Shown one piece after another: positions 51,982 to 59,546 of a stretch of DNA of 64,000 bases (position 1 is the first letter of the stretch; each line of letters opens with the position of its first letter). Under the pieces are notes generated by a model that was given only the letters and a program-made list of their open reading frames with translations, was not told the origin of the DNA and did no database searches. The DNA comes from an uncultured Verrucomicrobia subdivision 3 bacterium. Its GTDB lineage: Bacteria; Verrucomicrobiota; Verrucomicrobiia; Limisphaerales; UBA11358. Made by a program: the position numbers and the translations under genes. The stretch covers positions 36,460-100,459 of the forward strand of contig CAIQKM010000119.1 of NCBI GenBank assembly GCA_903872345.1, written 5' to 3'.

Positions 51982-52276
51982 AATCACACCATTCAATCCC
52001 CCCCAATACGCCGCACTCAGGAAACGGAGCGAGTCACTGGCTTTTATGTGGGGCATGGGCCACGTGTTTTTTGTGCTTTTCCTGATAATGGCCATCGTCG
52101 CTCCCATCAGCGTCGTGCTCGCTGCGATGATTGATGCCGACCTGACCAGAGAGCGCTCTTTGGATGTGATTGAATCCTCCATTGTGGCGTCATTACTCAT
52201 TTCGGGCATTGGGTTCGCCGTCCGTCAATATGCAGCCAAAAAAGGGAAAATAGATGAGAAACCAAGCGGTGAATAG
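51953..52276 (+). CDS. small two-helix membrane protein
   Basis: 107 residues (starts at 51953, 51959 or 51971 are possible). Two hydrophobic segments (about 34-60 and 75-92) and a charged C-terminus. The reading frame overlaps the end of the GH20 gene by up to 29 bases. No family recognised. Confidence 0.6.
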   Translation: MSMGSAMRLKITPFNPPQYAALRKRSESLAFMWGMGHVFFVLFLIMAIVAPISVVLAAMIDADLTRERSLDVIESSIVASLLISGIGFAVRQYAAKKGKIDEKPSGE

Positions 52277-52320
52277 TGACAGATTGCCGCCGAATTGAAC
52301 TCTGATACCGCAAAAATTGC

Positions 52321-52632
52321 ATGGACAAATATCAACAAATCGCCGCCCAATTTGGAGCGGACTTTGTGGACCTAAGACAGGTCCGGTTTACACCTGAGAT
52401 TTTGCCTTGCCTGCCGGCCGACCTGGCACGGATACACCGGGCAATGCCCATTTCATTCTCCGGAAACCGGCTGGTCATTGCGATGTCCGACCCTTCTGAC
52501 TTGAAGGCACTGGACTGCCTGCATTCTGCCCTGGGCAAGGAACTCGAGATTCGCGTCGCCGACCAATCCCAGCTCGATACCTTTATCCGGCAGTTTTATG
52601 GCGATGACAATTCGTTCTCCAGTCCCCCGTAG
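52321..52632 (+). CDS. stand-alone MshEN/GspE N-terminal domain protein
   Basis: 103 residues. The whole protein matches the N-terminal domain of GspE/PilB/MshE ATPases: FTPEILPCLPADLARIHRAM, PISFSGNRLVIAMSDPSDLK and ALDCLHSALGKELEIRVA. In MshE this domain binds cyclic di-GMP, and in GspE it contacts the membrane platform. Here there is no ATPase domain. No secretion genes are nearby. It might be a free c-di-GMP-binding or regulatory module. Confidence 0.75.
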   Translation: MDKYQQIAAQFGADFVDLRQVRFTPEILPCLPADLARIHRAMPISFSGNRLVIAMSDPSDLKALDCLHSALGKELEIRVADQSQLDTFIRQFYGDDNSFSSPP

Positions 52633-52802
52633 GAGACGAGGTCACGAGGCTCAAATTTCATTCCCCTGCTCCATGGCAGCCGTCTCCAATACCTCTCTGC
52701 GTAGCTCCTCCCCCTCCGCGCCTCTGCGTTTATTCCCTGCCCCGCCCTGAAGCCTCAGACTTGGATTCTCCCGCCCGTCAGGCTATTCTCCGCAACTCGT
52801 AC

Positions 52803-53081
52803 ATGGCTAAAGGCAACGATAAAAATTATGTCTCCGTCTGGTTCTGGCTGTTTGCCATGCTGGTGATGGCTCTGCCGTGCATCGGCGTGGTGATGATTAT
52901 CATCTGGGCTTTCACCGGCGAGAACGAGTCCCGCAAGAATTACTTCCGCGCCCTGATTATCTCGTTCCTCCTGATGGCCGCCATCTGGATCGCGCTCATC
53001 ATGGTCGGCCTGTCACCGGTGATCATGAAAACGGTGCAGACGTGGTTCCAACACCTGCAAAAAACGGTTGGCCATTGGTGA
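52803..53081 (+). CDS. small two-helix membrane protein
   Basis: 92 residues from MAKGNDKNYVSVWFWLF; an upstream start at 52761 lacks support. Two membrane helices (about 9-33 and 48-70) with a charged loop ENESRKNYFRA. It resembles small membrane proteins of unknown role. It lies 170 bases after the MshEN gene. Confidence 0.6.
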   Translation: MAKGNDKNYVSVWFWLFAMLVMALPCIGVVMIIIWAFTGENESRKNYFRALIISFLLMAAIWIALIMVGLSPVIMKTVQTWFQHLQKTVGHW

Positions 53082-53114
53082 TGTTTTGATTGCAAACAAT
53101 ACAACGGCCATCAT

Positions 53115-53338
53115 CAAGGGCTGAAAGCCTGCCATGTTATAGCCCAGGCTGGAGCGAGTCGGCGAGCGGAGGCCTGGGTAGGTTGGATGTGAATTTTTCC
53201 GGCCTGTAGGGCCGGCACCGGGTCAATTGTGTTAAGGCGTTCCGGCCCTACAGGCCGGAGAAATAATACGGATGTTTCCCCAGGGCTCGCGCTGCGCGCT
53301 TCTCCCTGGGCTATAACATTTCGGGATTTCAGCCCTTG
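53115..53338. repeat. nested inverted-repeat (REP-like) element of about 224 bases
   Basis: Outer arms CAAGGGCTGAAA / TTTCAGCCCTTG (53115-53126, 53327-53338), middle arms ATGTTATAGCCCAGG / CCTGGGCTATAACAT (53134-53148, 53305-53319) and inner arms CCGGCCTGTAGGGCCGG / CCGGCCCTACAGGCCGG (53199-53215, 53242-53258) nest around a centre at about 53228. No ORF is inside. This looks like a miniature mobile or REP-type palindromic element. Confidence 0.82.
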
Positions 53339-53377
53339 AAACGGGGGGCAAAAATGCGCCACCTCTACTGTTCGTTC

Positions 53378-53884
53378 TCAGGCCAGACCACCCAATTGCA
53401 AACGGCTGTCGTTTTCCAGCGCGACCTTGAGGTTCGGCCAGTTGGCGGCATTCATGTCATTGAACGCGTTCAGGTACACAGCCACGACTTCGTGCGGATA
53501 CTTGCCGAGCAGGAGGTCGATGGCGGGCTTGAGCTTGGCGTCGTCCATTTCGCCGGGGAGATCTTCCACCACGCCTTTTTCGTGCGCGATGCCGAGGGCG
53601 TTCAGAAAATCCACGAGCATGGCCTGCTGCTTCTGCACCAGCCAGGCGCGGATGAAGGCGCCGGCGGCGGGATCGAGATTCGGCTTCGTCAGCGCGGAGA
53701 GCATCGTCGTATGGCGCTCGGCCCGGGGCTGGCGTTCCAGAAAGACGGGGCGGACGTGCTTGGCTTCCGCCACGGCGGCGAGCGCGGCTTTGTAGGCCGG
53801 TTTGTCCGATTCAAAAATGAAGGAGAGAATGTCGCTCGCGAGTGCGGGCGACATGAAACCGAGGAGTTCGTGTGACTTAAGCAT
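53378..53884 (-). CDS. hypothetical helical protein upstream-coupled to lpxI
   Basis: 168 residues, all helical by composition, starting MLKSHELLGFMSPALASDIL. No signal peptide or membrane segment. It lies 12 bases after lpxI on the same strand and is probably cotranscribed. I do not recognise the family; conserved-looking parts are SDILSFIFESDKPAYKAALA and PHEVVAVYLNAFNDM. Confidence 0.75.
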   Translation of the reverse strand: MLKSHELLGFMSPALASDILSFIFESDKPAYKAALAAVAEAKHVRPVFLERQPRAERHTTMLSALTKPNLDPAAGAFIRAWLVQKQQAMLVDFLNALGIAHEKGVVEDLPGEMDDAKLKPAIDLLLGKYPHEVVAVYLNAFNDMNAANWPNLKVALENDSRLQLGGLA

Positions 53885-53896
53885 ATGTTAAAATAT

Positions 53897-54718
53897 TCAA
53901 CCAATGGTGGTGACGGCAATTTTGTTTTTTTGGGCCAGCGCCTCGCAGGCGTCGCGTTCCAGCAGGAGTGACTTGCCGGATTCGAGGGCGAGCACGGCAA
54001 TGCGGGCGGCGGCGCAAACTTCAAACGTCTGGGCGCCGATGCACGGAATGTCGAAGCGCATGTCGTGGTTGCACTTGGCTACTTTTACCGCGACCGCCCC
54101 GCCGTCTTTGCCGGCGAGTTCGCCGCCCCGGGCAAGACACTTGTCCGTGCCTTCAAAGCCTTCCACGGCGAGGACGGTGCCGTTTTTGACCACGACGATC
54201 TGGCCGATTTCCAGCCGGGAAACTTCCTTGGCGATGCGGAATCCGTATTCCACATCCGCCTGCTGGGCGGGGGAAAGCTTGGGTCCCAGCGCAAAACCGG
54301 TGGCGGGCATGAGCGGTGCGAGCCAGGGCGTGGCATCAATGAGCTCCACGCCGTCTTTCTTCAATTCGTTGGCGATGGCGCCGAAAATGGTGTGGGCGTT
54401 CTTTTCCTTCAGGCGCATGAGCACGCCGAGGGCCCGGAGGTCGGGGCGAAGGTCAAAGAGGTTTTTAGGGGCCACTTGCCCGGCCATGACGCATTGGGTG
54501 ACGCCGCGATCGGTAAAGGTGCCGATCATTTTGCCGAGCTGGCCGACCTTGAGCCAGACGATGTCATCCACCAGCGCGGCCAGCGCGGGATCGGTCTCGC
54601 CTTCGACGGCGGTGCAGACAATGCGGCGCACGCCGGCGGCTCGGGCGAGCCGGGCAAATTCGAGCGGCAGCGTGCGGCTGCCGGCAATCAGACCGATGGA
54701 TTCGAGCGCAAGATTCAT
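53897..54718 (-). CDS. lpxI: UDP-2,3-diacylglucosamine pyrophosphatase LpxI
   Basis: 273 residues. It hydrolyses UDP-2,3-diacylglucosamine to lipid X in lipid A synthesis, replacing LpxH in many bacteria. Motifs: IGLIAGSRTLPLEFARLARA, QCVMAGQVAPKNLFDLRPD, VELIDATPWLAPLMP, VVVKNGTVLAVEGFEGTDKC and MRFDIPCIGAQT. The length is typical. It shows that the organism makes a lipopolysaccharide-type outer membrane. Confidence 0.93.
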   Translation of the reverse strand: MNLALESIGLIAGSRTLPLEFARLARAAGVRRIVCTAVEGETDPALAALVDDIVWLKVGQLGKMIGTFTDRGVTQCVMAGQVAPKNLFDLRPDLRALGVLMRLKEKNAHTIFGAIANELKKDGVELIDATPWLAPLMPATGFALGPKLSPAQQADVEYGFRIAKEVSRLEIGQIVVVKNGTVLAVEGFEGTDKCLARGGELAGKDGGAVAVKVAKCNHDMRFDIPCIGAQTFEVCAAARIAVLALESGKSLLLERDACEALAQKNKIAVTTIG

Positions 54719-54814
54719 GCGATTCGGGAGAGGGATTCTAGCGGGTTACCCGCCAGAAGCCAGCCGTAACGTGAGCAATGGTGATGCGCGTATTGTCGAA
54801 GACCGGTGCTCCGG

Positions 54815-56551
54815 TCAGATTTTGGGATCGGACTCCTCGTCCGGCAGGCGTTCGAGGGGATGTTCCTCCTCCTGCCAGTGTTCGGACACGCGGCCATCCA
54901 GACAGGCGGCGTTCAGCGGATAGACATCGGGATCAAAGATGACGTGGTAGAAATGCCAGACCACAATCGCCAGGCAGGCGAGCACGGCTTCATAATAGTG
55001 GATGGTGAGGGCCACATCCACGACCCAGCGCGGCAGAAATTCGGTAACGTCAATTTTCATCCAAATGACGATGCCGGTGACGCCCATGATGATGGTGCCC
55101 CAAATGACGGCCCAATACTCCATTTTCTCCACGTAGCCAAACCGGCCAATGGGCGGCCTGGTGCGCCGCCAGCCGGCGAGATAGCCAATGGTGGCGATCA
55201 GGTCACTCACGTCCTGATGCACGGGCAGCAAATCGAGCGCGAGCCGGCGGCCTTCCCGGCTGGAGAGGATGTAAACCAGATGATAAAGCCCGACCAAGAG
55301 CAAGATCATGCCGCTGATCCGATGGGTCCAGCGCCGGAACGGTTCATTGGAGCCCAGCAGGTGGGCAATCCACGAGTCCGAATATTTGAGGGCAAAGCCG
55401 GTAAGGGCCAGCACGATAAAACTGCCGGCGAGCAGCGCGTGCTGCCAGCGTTGCGTGAGGCTCATGCGGGTGACGGGCCGTTTGCGGGTCTGAAAACGGA
55501 AGGCCACTTTACGCGCAAAGAGCAGGCCATTATGAACGACCATGGCGGTGATCACGCCAAAGATCAGGAGGAGATATATCTGCCGCACCCAGCCGTTGAT
55601 TTTGCCGCCCACCCCTTCGCCGCCGTTGGTGGTGGTGCCGTCCACGTGAATTTTGCCGAGGGAAAAGTTTTCATTCGCGCCGCGATGACACTTGCCGCAG
55701 GTGTCCACCAGATGAATCCGGTTGATGGTGGAATTGGTATCGGACGAGGGCAGGATTTTGTGATAACCATGGCAGCTCGCACAGTCGGCGGCGACGGTGG
55801 AACCGTATTGCGCCGCAAGGCCGTGATAACTGTTAAAAAAAGTGGCCACGCGGTCGGCGGGCAGGTTGAACTTGGTGTTGATGCGTTCCGAAGAATGGCA
55901 CTTGGCGCAGACCGTTTCGGAAATCGACATCGGCGAACTGGTCCTGAGCGACTGGATCTTATGTTCCGAATGGCAATCCGTGCAGGTGGGGGCTTCGCGA
56001 AAGCCGGAGGCCGTGGCCCGGCCATGCACGCTTACGGCCACGTCGGCGGCTTCCTTGTCATGACAGACGCCGCAGGTGGCGGCCTGTTTGGTGAAATACA
56101 GCGGCGAAGCGGGCGACGAAGGCGGCAGGATGCCGTGATTGCCATGGCAGTCCTGACAGGTGGCCGCGGCGACCTGACCCGCCTTGGCGGCAAGGCCATG
56201 CACGCTGGCACCGTAGCTGTGGGATTGGGTGGCGTGACAGCGGGCGCAATCCACCAGAGCGAGCGGGCGATTGTCATCCGGATGTTTCGACGTCACGTCC
56301 GCGTGACAGCTGATGCAGGCATTCGTGTGATGAACGGAGCCGGCCAGCTTGGTGACGTCCACAAAATAAGAGGTGACCTTGCCGGCGGCATTGGTCACGG
56401 TGAGCGTGTTGTCTCCGTGGCACTCCAGGCAGTCCGCATCCGTCATCGGTTTCGCGGCGGCGGAGAAACCCAGCGCCAGCAGGACCAGCAACAGAGTTGT
56501 CCGCAACCACGTGAACCGCGAAATAGATTTCAGATGAGGATGAGCTTTCAT
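54815..56551 (-). CDS. nonaheme cytochrome c fused to a cytochrome b561/FdhI-like membrane domain
   Basis: 578 residues from the ATG at 56551. A signal peptide (to about 33) leads into a periplasmic region with nine C-x-x-C-H heme sites (CLECH, CISCH, CARCH, CQDCH, CGVCH, CTDCH, CAKCH, CASCH, CGKCH; about 40-300). About five membrane helices follow with His residues on helices (LTQRWQHALLAGSFIVLALT, RRWTHRISGMILLLVGLYHL, VALTIHYYEAVLACLAIVVW), typical of a di-heme cytochrome b. It could move electrons between the quinone pool and periplasmic carriers. The small cytochrome c encoded upstream may be a partner. Confidence 0.88.
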   Translation of the reverse strand: MKAHPHLKSISRFTWLRTTLLLVLLALGFSAAAKPMTDADCLECHGDNTLTVTNAAGKVTSYFVDVTKLAGSVHHTNACISCHADVTSKHPDDNRPLALVDCARCHATQSHSYGASVHGLAAKAGQVAAATCQDCHGNHGILPPSSPASPLYFTKQAATCGVCHDKEAADVAVSVHGRATASGFREAPTCTDCHSEHKIQSLRTSSPMSISETVCAKCHSSERINTKFNLPADRVATFFNSYHGLAAQYGSTVAADCASCHGYHKILPSSDTNSTINRIHLVDTCGKCHRGANENFSLGKIHVDGTTTNGGEGVGGKINGWVRQIYLLLIFGVITAMVVHNGLLFARKVAFRFQTRKRPVTRMSLTQRWQHALLAGSFIVLALTGFALKYSDSWIAHLLGSNEPFRRWTHRISGMILLLVGLYHLVYILSSREGRRLALDLLPVHQDVSDLIATIGYLAGWRRTRPPIGRFGYVEKMEYWAVIWGTIIMGVTGIVIWMKIDVTEFLPRWVVDVALTIHYYEAVLACLAIVVWHFYHVIFDPDVYPLNAACLDGRVSEHWQEEEHPLERLPDEESDPKI

Positions 56552-56683
56552 TACAACAGACCAGACCGGGGAACGATGAACCATGACAGGTGCGGGAATT
56601 CTTTATGCCCGGCAGCAAACAACCGGCAATGCGATGGCGGGAAACGGGCGATCCAGACTGGAGCTTCGGAAAATCATGACTGA

Positions 56684-56697
56684 GGTACGGCCGTACC
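56684..56697. promoter_or_regulatory. 14-base perfect palindrome upstream of the multiheme cytochrome gene
   Basis: GGTACGGCCGTACC lies 133 bases before the start codon in the gap 56552-56760, and may be an operator. Nothing else stands out in the gap. Confidence 0.35.
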
Positions 56698-56760
56698 ACA
56701 GCCCGGAAATTCCGGCGCTGCCAGCCCCCTGGACCGCCCGCCCAACCCTAACCCAAAAGT

Positions 56761-57090
56761 TTACTGCTTGAAGGCGCGCATGTAGGCGATGAGCGCCTTG
56801 ATGTCGTCGTCCGAGAGGCCGTCGGCGGGTTTCATCAAGGTCTTGCCGTTTTCGTCCTTGAGGCCTTCTTTGATGGCCTTGGTGGCGGCGTCATCCTTCA
56901 GGTCCGCCTGGACCTTGGCGTCGGTATAGTCTTTCGCGCCGAGACGCTTGCCCATTTTGGTGTCGCCCTTGCCATCCGTGCCGTGGCACTTGGCGCAGGC
57001 ATCTTCGTAGTTGGCCTTGGCATCGGCCGCGCGAACGGACAGGGTGGCCGCCGCGAGACAGGCAATACCGGCGAGTAACATTTTTTTCAT
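56761..57090 (-). CDS. periplasmic class I cytochrome c
   Basis: 109 residues with a signal peptide (to about 21, SVRA). One heme site CAKCHG (about 32-37) and a Met ligand in TLMKPADGLSDDDIKALIAY (about Met86). Small soluble electron carrier. Transcribed toward the nonaheme cytochrome gene. The upstream gap 57091-57289 contains a direct repeat TTGGTTATT (57181 and 57193) but no recognisable promoter. Confidence 0.92.
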   Translation of the reverse strand: MKKMLLAGIACLAAATLSVRAADAKANYEDACAKCHGTDGKGDTKMGKRLGAKDYTDAKVQADLKDDAATKAIKEGLKDENGKTLMKPADGLSDDDIKALIAYMRAFKQ

Positions 57091-57289
57091 GATTCAGCCT
57101 ATGGTTGTTGGTTAAACCAATGGATCGGGCGGACGGACCGGTTCAAAAAAATTGCATCCAGCCTGCCCCCAGGACCGGGATTGGTTATTGTGTTGGTTAT
57201 TAACAAACCAAATATATGGCCCAACTAAACCGGAAGCTTTTCTAATATTGTCAATGTCACGTACTGGGTTGCCATGGTTTGGGGGCGGA

Positions 57290-59371
57290 TCACCAAACCT
57301 TCACCTGCTGCTCCGCCGGGCGATACATGGGCTGGCCGGGTTTAACACCAAAGGCCGCGTGGAAATCAGGGATGTTCGATAGCGGGCCGTTAACGCGCCA
57401 TTTGGCGGGGGAATGCACATCGCTCAACAAGGTGTCGCGCAGGTGTTCGATGCGGCACTGGTAGAGCCAGCTCAGGGCGTAGCCGAGAAAATAGCGTTGC
57501 ATGGGGGTGAATCCGGCAATGGGCCGGCCTTCCTGGTATTGTTCGGTCTTTTTGAAGGCGTCGAGGCCGAGCAGCACGCCGCCGTAATCGGCCAGGTTTT
57601 CGCCCAAGCTGGCGGCGCCGTTGATGTGCAATCCGGGAATGGGTTCGTAGGCATTGAACTGGGCGATCATCACCTTGGTGCGCTTTTGGAAACTCTTGGC
57701 ATCGGCGGTTGTCCACCAATCGTGCAGGTTGCCGGCGGGGTCGAACTGGCGGCCTTCGTCGTCAAAGCCGTGCGTGATTTCGTGGCCGATGGTGGAGGCG
57801 GCGGCGTAGCCGTAGATGACGGCGTCATCGAGGTCGGTGTCTTTCACGCCGGGCACGGTGAAGATGGCGGCGGGGAGGACGATCTCGTTGTTGGCGGGAT
57901 TGTAGTAGGCGTTATAGGTCTGCGGCGTCATGTCCCATTCGGTGCGGTCCACGGGTTTGCCGAACTTGGAAATCATGTCGTGAAAATGCCAGCGCGAGGC
58001 GTTCAACATGTTCTCACAATAGGAGTTGGTGCCAATGACCATGGTGGAATAATCCTTCCACTTGTCGGGGTAGCCGACCTTGGCGGTGATTTGGGCGAGC
58101 TTGGCCTGGGCCTTCGCCTTGGTCTCGGGGCTCATCCAATCCAGGCGGTCAATGCGCTCGCGGTAGGCGGTGCGGATGGCTTCGACGAGCGCGGTATAGC
58201 GGGCCTTGGCGGCGGGCGGAAAATAGTCGGCGACGAAAATTTTACCAAGCAGCATGCCCATGGTATGGCCCTGGGCATCGAGCACGCGTTTCCAGCGGGG
58301 ACGCTGCTCCTGTTGACCGGAGAGCACCTTGCCGTGAAACGCAAAGTCCTCGGCCTCCCATTTCTCATCCAGACATTCGGCGTAAGAGGAAACGAGTTCA
58401 AGGCGAAGATAATCCTGCAACAGCGGCACGGGGGTTTTCTTGAGGAGACGGTTGAGGCCTTTGAAAAATTCCGGCTGGCCGACGATGACATTCGTGGCGG
58501 GCAAGGCCAGCGCGGCGAGGCGGCGGTCCCAATCAATCAACGGGGTGTAGCCCGTGGTCAGCTTGGCGGGCGCCATCTTGTTGTAATTCTTTTCGGGGTC
58601 CCGGAGGTCTTCCAGTTTCCGGGAAACTTTGGCCAGGGCGGTTTCGAAGGCCATGATTTCATCGGCGCGTTTCCCGGCTTCGGCATCCGACCGGCCAAGC
58701 AGTTTCAACATGCGGGTGACGTGCGCGACATATTCCTTGCGAATGTGCGCGATGCCGGCCTCGGGGTTGAAATAAAAATCGCGATCCGGCAGGCCCAGTC
58801 CGCCCTGCGAAATATGGACGGACATGAGGTCGCTCTGCTTCTCGTCCTGATCCACGGAGACATCGCAGAAGGTTTCCACTTCGATCTCGCGGAAGCGGAA
58901 GGAGACATCCAGAACGTCATCAAGGGTTTTGATCGCATCAATGGCGGCGAGTTCGGATTTCAGCGGCGACAATCCGGCGGCATTGGCGCGCGGCACATCC
59001 ATGGCGGCGGTCCAGAAATCGCCGATCTTCTGCCGGTCGCTGCCGGGCGGCGGCGAGTCCTTGGCGGCCGACTCGTTGATGGTGCGCAGCTTCACATAGA
59101 GTTCCTCGTCCACGAGATTGCCAATGCCCCAGCCGGCTTCGGCGGCGGGGATGGGATGGCGCGCCAGCCAGGCGCCGTTGGCAAATTGGAAGAAGTCCGC
59201 GCCGGGGTCCGCCGAGCGATCGAGATTGGTGACGAGAATATCCATGGAGGAGGGAGGGAGGACAAAAGGTTCGGCGGAGGCCAGTGCCGGAGACATAACC
59301 AGTGGCAACGCAGCAACTGCGGTGGCAGCCAGACTGCGGCAGGCCGTACGGCCGGATAACATGTTCATCAT
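57290..59371 (-). CDS. M13-family zinc metallopeptidase (neprilysin-like)
   Basis: 693 residues from the ATG at 59371; a GTG at 59425 would add 18 residues before the signal peptide. The signal ends near ALASA-EP. The N-terminal domain begins ADPGADFFQFANGAWL. The zinc site is HEITH in TIGHEITHGFDDEGRQFD, with the third ligand in ENLADYGG. It ends MYRPAEQQVKVW, where the usual penultimate Cys of M13 enzymes is replaced by Lys. It cleaves oligopeptides, probably in the periplasm. Confidence 0.93.
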   Translation of the reverse strand: MMNMLSGRTACRSLAATAVAALPLVMSPALASAEPFVLPPSSMDILVTNLDRSADPGADFFQFANGAWLARHPIPAAEAGWGIGNLVDEELYVKLRTINESAAKDSPPPGSDRQKIGDFWTAAMDVPRANAAGLSPLKSELAAIDAIKTLDDVLDVSFRFREIEVETFCDVSVDQDEKQSDLMSVHISQGGLGLPDRDFYFNPEAGIAHIRKEYVAHVTRMLKLLGRSDAEAGKRADEIMAFETALAKVSRKLEDLRDPEKNYNKMAPAKLTTGYTPLIDWDRRLAALALPATNVIVGQPEFFKGLNRLLKKTPVPLLQDYLRLELVSSYAECLDEKWEAEDFAFHGKVLSGQQEQRPRWKRVLDAQGHTMGMLLGKIFVADYFPPAAKARYTALVEAIRTAYRERIDRLDWMSPETKAKAQAKLAQITAKVGYPDKWKDYSTMVIGTNSYCENMLNASRWHFHDMISKFGKPVDRTEWDMTPQTYNAYYNPANNEIVLPAAIFTVPGVKDTDLDDAVIYGYAAASTIGHEITHGFDDEGRQFDPAGNLHDWWTTADAKSFQKRTKVMIAQFNAYEPIPGLHINGAASLGENLADYGGVLLGLDAFKKTEQYQEGRPIAGFTPMQRYFLGYALSWLYQCRIEHLRDTLLSDVHSPAKWRVNGPLSNIPDFHAAFGVKPGQPMYRPAEQQVKVW

Positions 59372-59546
59372 AACAGGGCGTCCGGGCAACGGCCGGGACG
59401 GGCATGACGTTAGGTAATTATTCACCGGGTGTCACTCCCTTCTTGCGGGTGAGCCCCATTCGTTTGCGAGGTGGCATTTTGAAAGCCGACTGGCTGGTTG
59501 ATTTTGCCCACCCCGCCTGCAACAATACCCGCAGCTAAATCACCCC

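Noticed and set aside
54806..56683. 625-codon open frame on the plus strand
   Set aside because: It is antisense to the multiheme cytochrome, whose nine C-x-x-C-H sites are decisive.
57413..59359. 648-codon Gly/Val-rich open frame on the plus strand
   Set aside because: It is antisense to the M13 peptidase, which carries HEITH and all family motifs.
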